Source: an uncultured Bacilli bacterium (GTDB taxonomy: Bacteria; Bacillota_I; Bacilli_A; RF39; UBA660). From it: a DNA stretch of 46,367 bases. Position numbers and translations under genes: made by a program. This document shows positions 23,391 through 32,514 of this stretch, piece by piece (the first letter of the stretch is position 1; each line of letters starts with the position of its first letter). The stretch lies in assembly GCA_910589335.1 (NCBI GenBank), contig CAJUTW010000005.1, positions 1 to 46,367 of the forward strand, read 5' to 3'. The notes under the pieces were generated by a model. The model had not been told where the DNA came from. It saw only the letters and a list, made by a program, of their open reading frames with translations, and ran no database searches.

Positions 23391-24236
23391 CTAATTATCT
23401 GTAGTAAAGATACTTATCAAATCATCATTAAAACACCTGATATTTACATGCGACCTTCCTTCACTAGATATAACATTCTCACTTTTTTCTTTTGCTGGAA
23501 TTAAAGAAACAATATTCAATTTTGTTAATTCCCTTTTTGTAAAAGAAAATATATATTGAACAGTGTCAAAATCCAGTTTTTTCCATTTTACTATTCCATT
23601 TTCTATGGTATCAGGAAGATAATTTGCAAGAGTCATTGCTTCTAAATTTTTACGTTTTTTAAATTCCAACTTTGATATTTCTTCTTCCGTTGGTATATTA
23701 TCGCCTATCCAATCATATAAAGTGACAATTGCATATTCATTATAAAACTCATCTTTTGGTAAATATCCTATATTATATCTAGAAGTCGCAGTTACCTGAA
23801 ATAAAATATATTTTCCAATATACTCACTATCCTTATTTTTATCAAATAAACACTCGTCAGTTATTTTATATAGTAATATATCTCCTACATTCCATATCGG
23901 TCTAGACATATAAAACTTTCCCATTTTTTTTCTAGGTAAAGGTTCTGAATTAAGTCTAGCTTTTAAAGCAACTAATTCTTTTTTATCGACATTTTTTAAA
24001 TATGATAAGGCTTTTTTCTTAACTTTTTTAGATAGCCTTCCTAACTTATATTCCTGATCAGCAAGCACTAACCAAAACTCTTTATCATAACCATCATCTA
24101 TGTATTCTTCAAAAGAATCTATCATCATATCTTCCACTTCCAAATCAGAATACCCTAACTTCAAATATGTTCTATATTCATCTTTTAAATCCTGTGCCAT
24201 ATCATTTTGATATAATTTATCTCCCCAACATCCCAT
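23391..24236 (-). CDS. Probable immunity protein with DUF4259-like opening
   Basis: 281 residues. The opening MGCWGDKLYQNDMAQDLKDEY matches the MGxWGxxxxxNDxAxD signature of DUF4259-like proteins; a helical part to about residue 105 is followed by a beta-rich domain (WNVGDILLYKITDE ... YILFQVTATSRYNIGYL) of the kind seen in some immunity proteins. No signal or membrane helix, so it acts in the cytoplasm, as needed against a nuclease toxin. It begins 25 bases after the GIY-YIG Rhs stub, in the immunity position, with AAGGAG before ATG. It is intact although its toxin is broken. Immunity function is inferred from position and architecture. Confidence 0.6.
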   Translation of the reverse strand: MGCWGDKLYQNDMAQDLKDEYRTYLKLGYSDLEVEDMMIDSFEEYIDDGYDKEFWLVLADQEYKLGRLSKKVKKKALSYLKNVDKKELVALKARLNSEPLPRKKMGKFYMSRPIWNVGDILLYKITDECLFDKNKDSEYIGKYILFQVTATSRYNIGYLPKDEFYNEYAIVTLYDWIGDNIPTEEEISKLEFKKRKNLEAMTLANYLPDTIENGIVKWKKLDFDTVQYIFSFTKRELTKLNIVSLIPAKEKSENVISSEGRSHVNIRCFNDDLISIFTTDN

Positions 24237-24261
24237 ATACTTTCTCCTTATATTTTATTTA

Positions 24262-25149
24262 TTAATTATGTGGATAACCTGAGCAATCTATTAAGTTTTC
24301 TTCTTGTAAAAGAAAAATCTGATCCCAATAATATTTATATTTACTCATCTTATTAGGCGCAATTCCATTAATTTGATTTTGTGTAGGCATATTTATATCT
24401 TTAACTAAAGTGTTACACTTTTCAATTAAAAATTGTTCCCACACTCTTGATTCCGCATAACTTATATCATTTCTAGCTTCGTGTATTTCTAATTCTGCTC
24501 TAAATGGATTATTTTTATGTCTTACCTTTGTTTGAGGTAAATCTTTTGTCCTCCCAACTTATTTAACATTACCATCACTCGGACTATACAAAACATAAAC
24601 ATTATACTTATCTTTTTGCTCCTGCTGTTTTTTCTTCTTTTCTTTAGATTTACTTTTTGATTTTGGTTTAGTGTTATTAGTAATGGCTTTACCTATTGCT
24701 TTAGCAGCCGCCTTAGTGCCACAATATATCGCTGCACCTAATAGTACCAGCCCTGCTGCACCAGCTGCTGATATAGAAAGCGCAAAATTACCATCGTCAT
24801 CTACCATATTAATAGGATTATTGTTAGAATATTTATAAACATTGCAACTATTACTACTTTCATCAATATTTAAAATCTTATCTAAACTAATAAATCTTCC
24901 AATTTCGGGATTATAGTATCTATGATTTAAATAATATAATTCAGTTTCTACGTCATAATAATAGCTTCTATATCTAAATGGATTTATATTGGCTATATGA
25001 GAATAATTTTCTGCTGAAATTTCTTGTTGATTTTCATCTTTTATACTCAAAACTTTTCCCCAACTATCATACACATATGTAACAATGATATTTCCATCTT
25101 CATTAAGTATTCCTATAACATCATTTTGAATATTTTTTAAATAGAACTT
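24262..25149 (-). pseudogene. C-terminal stub of a second Rhs toxin with GIY-YIG-type nuclease tip
   Basis: 296 codons in one frame with a single TAA at 24559-24561. The first part is the Rhs core (VYDSWGKVL, YRSYYYD, LYYLNHRYYNPEIGRFIS), homologous to residues about 1755-1850 of the full Rhs gene. An alanine-rich hydrophobic segment and a lysine-rich linker follow, then the tip: DKYNVYVLYSPSDGNVK, stop, VGRTKDLPQTKVRHKNNP, then FRAELEIHEARNDISYAES and NQINGIAPNKMS. YVLY followed by (Y)VGRT and a downstream RxxH is the GIY-YIG/URI nuclease pattern of polymorphic toxins; the stop replaces the motif tyrosine. The 5' Rhs shell is missing and the frame begins inside the last codons of murI. An in-frame restart at GTG 24444 would make only a 60-residue fragment. 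Confidence 0.8.
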
Positions 25150-25931
25150 TTATCTTTATATTTAAAACATACATTAGAATTATTTACTAAGTAGTTTCTA
25201 ATAATATTTTCTGTTTCTTTTTTTGTTAAAATTATTGTTAAAGTTCCTTGATTATTTTTATTATTAAAAACATTATTTTCTTGTAATAAAAATTCTACTC
25301 TTTTTTTTACTCCATTAGCTCCATCTACAAAAATAACTTTATGATTAAGAGCGTTCTCAATATATTTTTTTATAAATGGATAATGAGTACATCCTAATAT
25401 TACAACTTCTATTTGATTATAATCTATATTTTTAAATAAATTATCTAAATAAATTGGTATTTCTTCTAAATTTTCATTTTCTATTAATTCTGCTAAATTT
25501 GTACAAGGTAAGAGAATACGATTTTTTTGATAATATTCTTTAGCTAAAGACATTAATCTATCACTATGAATAGTTCCAGGTGTTGCCATTACAAGTACAT
25601 TTTTATCTTTATATTTATCATAAGCGACTTTTATAGCCGGTTCTACTGCTACAAATAAAATGTCTTTATAATTGTTTCTTAAATAAGAAATAGTTTGAGT
25701 ACTTGCAGTATTACAAGCTATTATTACAATTTTGACATTATATTTTATAAAATATTTTATAATATTATCAACTATTTTTATAATCTCTTCTTTTGGTTTG
25801 TTTCCATATGGATTATTAATAGAATCTGCATAATAAATATAGTTTTCACAGGGCAAGTATTTTCTTACTTCATTTAAAATTGAAATTCCGCCTATTCCAG
25901 AATCTATAATTCCTATTGGTCTATCATCCAT
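25137..25931 (-). CDS. murI: Glutamate racemase
   Basis: Interconverts L- and D-glutamate for peptidoglycan. 264 residues. Active-site features: IGIIDSGIGG with Asp10 and Ser11, IIACNTAST with catalytic Cys73, and VVILGCTHYPF with the second catalytic Cys near 185; VEPAIK is also typical. AAGGAGG precedes the ATG. The last four codons overlap the open frame of the Rhs stub, so the recombination that brought the stub broke at the very 3' end of murI; the final residues (KYKDKSSI) may be altered. The ABC exporter gene lies 19 bases upstream, so it is part of that transcription unit. Confidence 0.96.
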   Translation of the reverse strand: MDDRPIGIIDSGIGGISILNEVRKYLPCENYIYYADSINNPYGNKPKEEIIKIVDNIIKYFIKYNVKIVIIACNTASTQTISYLRNNYKDILFVAVEPAIKVAYDKYKDKNVLVMATPGTIHSDRLMSLAKEYYQKNRILLPCTNLAELIENENLEEIPIYLDNLFKNIDYNQIEVVILGCTHYPFIKKYIENALNHKVIFVDGANGVKKRVEFLLQENNVFNNKNNQGTLTIILTKKETENIIRNYLVNNSNVCFKYKDKSSI

Positions 25932-25950
25932 ATTTTCCTCCTTATATTCT

Positions 25951-27717
25951 TTAAATTAAGTTATCTTGACTAGAAAATAATTTGTAATATTCTCCTTTTT
26001 TATTCATTAATTCTTGGTGATTTCCAATTTCTAATATTTTTTTATCTTTTATAAATAAAATTATATCAGAATTTACTATTGTAGATAGTCGATGAGCTAT
26101 TGTAATTGTTGTTTTATCTTTTATTAAATTATTTATTTTATTTTGTATTAAGTTTTCAGTTCTTACATCTATTTTACTTGTTGCTTCATCTAAAACTAAA
26201 ATTTTGGGATCATTTATTAACACTCTTATATAACTTAATAATTGTTTTTCTCCATCTGATAAAGTATTACCATGATTTTCTAGAACTGTTTCATATCCAT
26301 TTGCAAATTCTTTAATCCAGTCATCTAAATCTATTTTTTTACATAAATTTATTATTTCTTTATCAGATATATTAATATTACCATATTTTAAATTATTCAT
26401 TATAGTATCTGTAAATAAATAATTGTCTTGCTGCATAATTGACACTTGTCTTCTTAAACAATTTAAATCATAATCTTTTATATCAGTATTATCAATATAA
26501 ATATTACCTTTATTAATATCATAAAACCTAGCAATTAAATTCGCTATAGTAGTTTTTCCACTTCCTGTTTCTCCAACTATGGCTACTTTTTGACCTTGTT
26601 TTATTTTAAATGAAATATTATCTAATATAATTTTATCATCATTATATTGAAAAACAACATCTTTAAATTCGATATTTCCTTCTATTTCTTTTTTTACTGG
26701 ATTTTCATTATTTTTAATAGTAATAGGTTCATCAAGTGTTTCTAAAATTCTTTCTAATGATGTCATCGACTCTATAAATTCATCCATTCTTAAAAAAAGA
26801 TTTTTAATAGGATTCCAAAATCTAGTAGAATATGATCCCATAGCAACAATTGTTCCTAGAGTAATGCTTGGAAATAAGTAAAATATTCCAATAGTATAAA
26901 TTGCAATTTGAACAGTATTAGAAACTATTGCAGTACTACTCCAGGAAATATTACTATACTTTATATATTTACAATAAGCTTCAAAAAAGGCATCTGTTAA
27001 TGAGTCATGTATTTTTTCATTTTCATAGCTTCTATTGAAAATTTTAGTTGTATCCAATCCTTTTATTGTTTCATAAAAATATGCGTTCATATTTGATTTT
27101 TTATTATTAATTTGATGTTTTAACTTTCTTTTGATTTTAGTAGTAAAACTAAAAATAATAGTAAGTATAATTACTCCAAGTAAAGTTATTAATGTAAGAC
27201 TTATATTAGTTATAATCATAAATATTAATGTTAAAGTAATACTAAGTAATTGTAGTATTGTATCAATTAGACCATTTGTTATTAATGTGGAAACATTTTC
27301 TGAATACTCTGTTAATCTAACTAGTATTTTTCCATGAGGTCTAGTATCATAATAATTTGATGATAAATATTGTAAGTGAGTGAATAAATCATTTTTTAAA
27401 TCTTCAATAACATTTTCATTAACTTTTGTTAATTTTTTATTTCTAAAATTATGTAATAGTACTACTACAACTTGCAAAGATGCACTTATTATGAAAAATT
27501 TAACTAAACTTTCAAAGATCATTTTTGTAGTAATATTGTCTATCCCATATTGAATAATTTTAGCATAAATTAAAGATATTAATGTAATTGATAAATGTAT
27601 AAAAAAAACTAATAATAATTGTTTTTTATATTTTTTTGAATATTTAAGAGCTCTTTTTAAATTTTTTAAACTAAAATTAGTATTTTTTTCATCAACATCA
27701 TATTTATTTACTCTCAT
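25951..27717 (-). CDS. ABC exporter half-transporter, subunit with canonical Walker B
   Basis: 588 residues: six membrane helices (residues about 30-310) fused to an ATPase domain. Walker A is GETGSGKTTIA, Walker B ILVLDEATSKID with the catalytic Glu, the H-loop is IAHRLST, but the signature is LSDGEKQLL rather than LSGGE. The partner at 27714-29420 has the opposite defects, so the two form a heterodimer with one working and one degenerate ATP site, as in TM287/288 or BmrCD-type multidrug exporters. The start overlaps the partner stop by four bases (ATGA). Substrate unknown; drugs, lipids or peptides are all possible. Confidence 0.9.
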   Translation of the reverse strand: MRVNKYDVDEKNTNFSLKNLKRALKYSKKYKKQLLLVFFIHLSITLISLIYAKIIQYGIDNITTKMIFESLVKFFIISASLQVVVVLLHNFRNKKLTKVNENVIEDLKNDLFTHLQYLSSNYYDTRPHGKILVRLTEYSENVSTLITNGLIDTILQLLSITLTLIFMIITNISLTLITLLGVIILTIIFSFTTKIKRKLKHQINNKKSNMNAYFYETIKGLDTTKIFNRSYENEKIHDSLTDAFFEAYCKYIKYSNISWSSTAIVSNTVQIAIYTIGIFYLFPSITLGTIVAMGSYSTRFWNPIKNLFLRMDEFIESMTSLERILETLDEPITIKNNENPVKKEIEGNIEFKDVVFQYNDDKIILDNISFKIKQGQKVAIVGETGSGKTTIANLIARFYDINKGNIYIDNTDIKDYDLNCLRRQVSIMQQDNYLFTDTIMNNLKYGNINISDKEIINLCKKIDLDDWIKEFANGYETVLENHGNTLSDGEKQLLSYIRVLINDPKILVLDEATSKIDVRTENLIQNKINNLIKDKTTITIAHRLSTIVNSDIILFIKDKKILEIGNHQELMNKKGEYYKLFSSQDNLI

Positions 27718-29420
27718 AATTTTATCCCCCTTTTTTGAATATCATAAATTTCTTTATAAGTTTTATTATTTTTCAATAAAGTTTTATGAGAACCTTGTTC
27801 TATAATTTTACCATTTTCTAAAACAAAAATTTCATCCGCATTTTTTACAGATAATATTTTTTGAGCAATGATAATTTTTGTAGAGTCATAGTTTAAATTA
27901 TTAATATTATTTGTAACTTCAAGTTCTGTTTCAAAATCTAGTGCTGATGTGATATCATCTAATATTAAAAGTTTTGGATTAGTTGCTAGTGTTCTAGCAA
28001 GAGAAAGTCTTTGTTTTTCTCCTCCAGATAAATCAACTCCTCCTTCTCCTATTACTTCTTCTATCCCATTTTTTAATTTAAATATATAGTCTGCTTTAGC
28101 TAATTTGATATATTTAATTATTTCTTCTTCACTTAATTTTAAATTCCCAAAATTAATATTGTTTTTTATAGAGTCAGAAAATAGAAATGGTGTTTGTGTT
28201 ACATAACCAAATTCTTCTCTTAAAGAACTTAATTTGTATTCTTTGATATTTATACCATTTATTAATATTTCTCCTGAAGTGACATCTTCAAGTCTTAAAA
28301 GTAATCTTGCTATTGTTGATTTACCACTACCAATTTTACCTATTAGAGCGTATGTTTTACCTGGTAAGATATGCATATTAAAATCTTTTAAAATATAGTC
28401 ATCATCATACTTTAAGGAAACATTTTTAAATTCAATTTCTAATTGTTCTTGATTTATGAGTAACTTTCCATCTTTAATAGATGACTCTTGATTCAATATC
28501 CATTTTATTTTATCTAATGCTACTTTAAAATTTTGCCAATTGTCCATTAAAGTACTTGCATTTTCAAAAGGAGTTTTTAAAAACCATAATAGTGAATCAA
28601 ACACAAGCCATTCTCCTATTGTTATTTCTTTATTCATTACAAATAAAAATCCAAAAAATACAAGTAGAGCACAAATAAATTCATTAAGTGCAGTTGTTGT
28701 GATTATATAATTTATAAATTTATATCTAATTTTTAAATTTTTATTTTTTAATGTCCTGTTTTTCTGTTTAAATTTAGCTATTTCTTCTTTCTCAGTTCCA
28801 TAATTTTTAACTAATCTATTTGAATCTATATTTTCTTGAATAAAATTATTAAATTTTGATAAATATTCTCTTTTATCTTGATAATTCTTTTTAGATTCTT
28901 TTAAATATTTATTAGAATAATAGAAAAGAATTGGTAGTGGAATTGAAATTATTAAAGTAAGTTTTGGACTTATAATAAAACAATATATTAAGGCTCCTAA
29001 AAATCTTAGAGTTGCTGCTATTAGTGTTTTTATTGTAAAACACATATTATGTCTTATTTTATAAGTATCTGAAAATATTGTTGTAATTTCTCCTAAGGGA
29101 TTCTTATTAAAAAATTCTGAATCAAGTATATTTAATTTTTTATACATAGCTATTCTTAATTTTTTGGCTAAACGAAATCCCCAAGTGTCTAATAATAATA
29201 CTCCTATATAAGCTGATATTGTTCCAAATATTACTATTATTATAGTAATAATAGCAAGAGGAATTATAATATCTCTATTTCCTCCTAATAATCCTTTATC
29301 TACTATTTTTCCCATTAAAATAGCTGGAAAAATCATTAAAACATCTCCAAATACTATTAAAAAATTATAGAAAATATATTTTAATTTATTGTTTTTATCA
29401 AAATTTAATACCCATTTCAT
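27714..29420 (-). CDS. ABC exporter half-transporter, subunit with degenerate Walker B
   Basis: 568 residues: six membrane helices then an ATPase domain. Walker A is GKIGSGKSTIA, the signature LSGGEKQRLS is canonical, and Walker B is LLILDDITSALDFET, in which Asp replaces the catalytic Glu; the H-loop histidine is replaced as well (IIAQKILSV). Its Walker A/B face the LSDGE signature of the partner and form the non-catalytic site, while its LSGGE completes the catalytic site. First gene of a unit with the partner and murI. Confidence 0.9.
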   Translation of the reverse strand: MKWVLNFDKNNKLKYIFYNFLIVFGDVLMIFPAILMGKIVDKGLLGGNRDIIIPLAIITIIIVIFGTISAYIGVLLLDTWGFRLAKKLRIAMYKKLNILDSEFFNKNPLGEITTIFSDTYKIRHNMCFTIKTLIAATLRFLGALIYCFIISPKLTLIISIPLPILFYYSNKYLKESKKNYQDKREYLSKFNNFIQENIDSNRLVKNYGTEKEEIAKFKQKNRTLKNKNLKIRYKFINYIITTTALNEFICALLVFFGFLFVMNKEITIGEWLVFDSLLWFLKTPFENASTLMDNWQNFKVALDKIKWILNQESSIKDGKLLINQEQLEIEFKNVSLKYDDDYILKDFNMHILPGKTYALIGKIGSGKSTIARLLLRLEDVTSGEILINGINIKEYKLSSLREEFGYVTQTPFLFSDSIKNNINFGNLKLSEEEIIKYIKLAKADYIFKLKNGIEEVIGEGGVDLSGGEKQRLSLARTLATNPKLLILDDITSALDFETELEVTNNINNLNYDSTKIIIAQKILSVKNADEIFVLENGKIIEQGSHKTLLKNNKTYKEIYDIQKRGIKL

Positions 29421-29560
29421 AGTTACTCCTTAATGCATTAATATTATACTAAAAATAAAGAAGTTTTAAAAGTTATAGAGATATAATTATTTGAATTTAA
29501 ATTATTTAAATTATTAATTTATTTTTATCTTTTTATTATAAAAATATTAATGGTAAATTA

Positions 29561-29589
29561 AAAAACATAGAATTTTTATATTATTCTAT
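29561..29589 (-). terminator. Terminator overlapping the HD-gene stop
   Basis: ATAGAAT pairs with ATTCTAT around a loop of about nine bases, followed on the minus strand by GTTTTTT; the stop codon at 29581 lies in the structure. Confidence 0.55.
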
Positions 29590-30366
29590 ATTTTCTATCT
29601 GCTCATCTATATAATTATTTATTATATTTAATAATTCTTTCGTTGTACTTATTATTTCTTCATTTTGAAATTTCTTTTTAACTCTTATTAAAAAGTTTTC
29701 TAAATATTTATGTTTTTTTAGTATTTTAAAACAACTTGGAAAATTCAAATCATAAACATAGGCAAAAAAAGTAATGATTTGATCAGCGTTATTTTTTACA
29801 TCTTTGTAATAAACTATTTTATTATTTAAAAATTCTTGCACAAGATTTTTCGATATTTTTAAGTTTTCAAATTCTTTATACCAGAAAATATCTTCCATTT
29901 TGTCTTGATTAATTACTTTAAAAATATCTAATTTATCAGCATCACGAATTATTTTTGAAAATAGTAGTGATTCTTCATCAAGGTTTTCTTCAATATTAGC
30001 TTTATTATGATTAAATACTGCTTTTTTTATAATATAATCATATTTATTAGTATTAAGAAATTTTTTTATTAAACCATCTTCATACAAGACTTTTAAACTA
30101 TAAGAAGCATGATCAATTCCTGTATCTTTGTCAGAGAAAGTATCATATTGTTTTACTTGTTCAAATCTTCCTATGTCGTGAAATAAACCTATTAATTCAG
30201 CTAGATTAATTTGCTCTTCTTCTAAATTTAATTCTTGAGCTAAATATCTTGAATTTTCTGTAACTCTTAAAATGTGATCTACTTTTAATTTTATTCTTCC
30301 AGAAGTTAAATCATATTGTTCAACATATTTTATAAATTCTTTTTTAGCATTTTCTATATCTATCAT
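29581..30366 (-). CDS. HD-domain phosphohydrolase
   Basis: 261 residues. The metal-binding HD motif is LIGLFHDIGRFEQ (His-Asp near residues 69-70), preceded by an N-terminal His in VDHILRVTENSRYLA and followed by HASYSLKVLYEDG, FNHNK and IIRDADKLDIFKVI with the distal Asp. This is the single-domain HD layout of small nucleotide or nucleotide-signal hydrolases. The substrate cannot be assigned. AAAAGGAG precedes ATG. Monocistronic, between terminators of neighbouring units. Confidence 0.85.
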   Translation of the reverse strand: MIDIENAKKEFIKYVEQYDLTSGRIKLKVDHILRVTENSRYLAQELNLEEEQINLAELIGLFHDIGRFEQVKQYDTFSDKDTGIDHASYSLKVLYEDGLIKKFLNTNKYDYIIKKAVFNHNKANIEENLDEESLLFSKIIRDADKLDIFKVINQDKMEDIFWYKEFENLKISKNLVQEFLNNKIVYYKDVKNNADQIITFFAYVYDLNFPSCFKILKKHKYLENFLIRVKKKFQNEEIISTTKELLNIINNYIDEQIENIE

Positions 30367-30430
30367 TTTTTTCTCCTTTTATTAAATCTTATCATAACTA
30401 TTAAAATTAATAAATCTGATTTTATTACAC

Positions 30431-30455
30431 AAAAATAAGAACTTAAAGTTCTTAT
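30431..30455 (-). terminator. Terminator of the ftsEX-M23 operon
   Basis: ATAAGAACTT pairs with AAGTTCTTAT with a one-base loop centre, followed on the minus strand by TTTTT, immediately after the stop of the M23 gene. Confidence 0.75.
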
Positions 30456-31612
30456 CTTGGGACATATTTAAATGGATTTATAATACTTCTAGTATATTGA
30501 TTATAAGTTCCATTATAAGCCCATCCATAATTTTCGGACATTTCTAAGTGAAGATGGCATCCTGATGAATAACCAGTTGATCCCATATATCCAATTACGG
30601 TTCCTAAATCGACATCTTGTCCGATATTAACATTATATCCTTGTAAGTGAGCATATTGTGAGAAAACTAATTTACCATTGACATTATGAACTATTAAAAT
30701 CATAAATGCTCCATAATTATCTAAAGTATTTCCTTTATAGTAAACTCTTCCAGGAGCTACTGGATAAATTGGTGTTCCACAACCTTTTACAAAGTCTACT
30801 CCTTTATGAATACCTCCATAGTTCCAGCTAATTCGACCTCCTATTATTGGACGTCTAAAGCCATTTTCACCTATTATAACTCCACTTCCAACATCACTAT
30901 TTCCGCCACCTCCAGTTGGTGGTTTTGGAGGAATATCACAAGTAACTCCTATAACATCATTAGATTTACATCCTCTACCTTTATAATATGAAACTTGTTT
31001 TTTATAAAATTCTATTTGTCCTTTAGTACTTGGAACTGTTCCTTCGATACTTCTTGTTTCTTTTTCAATTCGTTCTTTTTCAGAATTAAGAGATGATTTT
31101 AAGTTTGTAAGTTCTTTATTTTTTTTATTTAAATCTTCTGTTTTTCTCTTATTTTCTTCGATTAATTTTTCTAAATCGTCCATTATTTTTTTATTGTAGT
31201 CAGTTAATTGTTCTATCACAGATATTCTATAAATCATATCTGTGATACTATTGGCATCAAATATATATTCTAAATATGTGTTTTCATTACTTATAACTTG
31301 AAAGTATTTTATTAATTTTTTACTTTCTTTTTCTTTTTTTTCGATTTCTTTATTACTTTTTTCGATTTCTTCTTTTAAATTAGCTATTTCATTTTCTGCT
31401 TCTTTTATTTGTTTTTCAATTTTAGCTATTTTAGCTTTGATTTCAGCTACCTCGGCATCATTTTTAGCCATTTTATCTTCTTTTTCTTTTAGTTCTTTAG
31501 TATATTTATCAACTAAATTTTCATATTCTTTAAGAGTTATTGCTGATGTTTTTTGAGGAATTAGAAGAAATGATAAACAAATTGTTATAATTAATAACTT
31601 CCAATTTCTCAT
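30452..31612 (-). CDS. Secreted coiled-coil M23 peptidase (FtsEX-activated PcsB/CwlO/EnvC-type)
   Basis: 386 residues. A signal peptide (LLIITICLSFLLIPQKTSA) is followed by a long coiled coil, residues about 30-200 (KELKEKEDKMAKNDAEVAEI and repeats of KEIEKKEKE), a short Pro/Gly linker with two cysteines (GVTCDIPPKPP), and a LytM domain: YGGIHKGVDFVKG with the first His and Asp, and GCHLHLEMS with the HxH pair, so all zinc ligands are present. It starts three bases after ftsX. Coiled-coil hydrolases encoded with FtsEX are its effectors: ATP hydrolysis by FtsE is transmitted through FtsX to the coiled coil to switch on cell-wall cleavage at division or elongation. Confidence 0.92.
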   Translation of the reverse strand: MRNWKLLIITICLSFLLIPQKTSAITLKEYENLVDKYTKELKEKEDKMAKNDAEVAEIKAKIAKIEKQIKEAENEIANLKEEIEKSNKEIEKKEKESKKLIKYFQVISNENTYLEYIFDANSITDMIYRISVIEQLTDYNKKIMDDLEKLIEENKRKTEDLNKKNKELTNLKSSLNSEKERIEKETRSIEGTVPSTKGQIEFYKKQVSYYKGRGCKSNDVIGVTCDIPPKPPTGGGGNSDVGSGVIIGENGFRRPIIGGRISWNYGGIHKGVDFVKGCGTPIYPVAPGRVYYKGNTLDNYGAFMILIVHNVNGKLVFSQYAHLQGYNVNIGQDVDLGTVIGYMGSTGYSSGCHLHLEMSENYGWAYNGTYNQYTRSIINPFKYVPR

Positions 31613-31614
31613 AT

Positions 31615-32514
31615 TTACACCTTTAGATACTTTCTAACAGCACTTGCACTACCTATCATACCAACTATAATTCCAATGACGATAATAATTAGAGATGCTT
31701 GATATATAAATGGTTCTGGTGGAATTAATTCTATAAGTTTAGTAAATAAGAATCCATTAAAATGCTTATAAAATGCTAAATAGCCATACGTTGTTAAAAC
31801 TACTGGAAGAATTGAACCAAATAATCCTAAAATCATTCCTTCTATTATAAAAGGAATTTTTATAGAAAAATTACTTGCTCCTACTAAACGCATAATTCCT
31901 ATTTCTCTTTTTCTTGAAAAGATAGTTAATTTAATAGTATTAATAATTAAAAATACAGTTACAACTACAAGTGCTATAACTACACCATAGGCTACTTTTT
32001 CAACAGATGAGAATGCATTTACTAATTTTTCAACCATTCCTTCTCCATATTGAACTACTGCAACATTTTTTTCTTTTTTTAACTCTTTTGCTGTATTTCC
32101 TATTTTTTCAACATCTTTTACTTTTATTTTAAATGTATCTCTTAGAGGATTATCATCTTTATCCCAATCTTTCATTACGGAATTAAAAACATCATATTCT
32201 TCCATCATTTCACTTTTTACTTTCTCTTTTGATTGATAAGTGTATTTTGCAATATTATTTTTTCTTTGTAAAGTATCTTTCATAGTTTCTATATCTTCTT
32301 CTTTACAATCATTTTCCATAAAAACAACTATAGTTAAATCTTTTTCAATCTCTTGAGTAAAATTTTGAACATTGAATGAAGCAATTATTGCTATAGCTAC
32401 TATAATTAATGTTATTGTTATACATGAAATTGAGGCTAATGAAAGACTAAAGTTTCTTATTACACTTTTAAAAGCATCTCTAATGCTTCTTCCTAACATT
32501 CTAATTAGCTTCAT
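31615..32514 (-). CDS. ftsX: Cell-division ABC transporter membrane subunit FtsX
   Basis: 299 residues with the FtsX layout: a first membrane helix (LSLASISCITITLIIVAIAI), an extracellular domain of about 130 residues (VVFMENDCKEEDIETMKD...), then three helices. The FtsX motif TIKLTIFSRKREIGIMRLVGA links helix 2 to 3, and WIRIPFIIEG-type wording appears as FSIKIPFIIEGMILG. It overlaps ftsE by 14 bases and is followed after two bases by the M23 hydrolase. It transmits FtsE ATPase activity across the membrane. Confidence 0.95.
   Translation of the reverse strand: MKLIRMLGRSIRDAFKSVIRNFSLSLASISCITITLIIVAIAIIASFNVQNFTQEIEKDLTIVVFMENDCKEEDIETMKDTLQRKNNIAKYTYQSKEKVKSEMMEEYDVFNSVMKDWDKDDNPLRDTFKIKVKDVEKIGNTAKELKKEKNVAVVQYGEGMVEKLVNAFSSVEKVAYGVVIALVVVTVFLIINTIKLTIFSRKREIGIMRLVGASNFSIKIPFIIEGMILGLFGSILPVVLTTYGYLAFYKHFNGFLFTKLIELIPPEPFIYQASLIIIVIGIIVGMIGSASAVRKYLKV

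Noticed and set aside
9672..25149. Three in-frame TAA codons (12194, 14414, 24559) as possible stop-codon recoding
   Set aside because: TAA is the normal stop of most intact genes in the window, and all three cases are in decayed toxin or immunity pieces. Ordinary nonsense mutation explains them.
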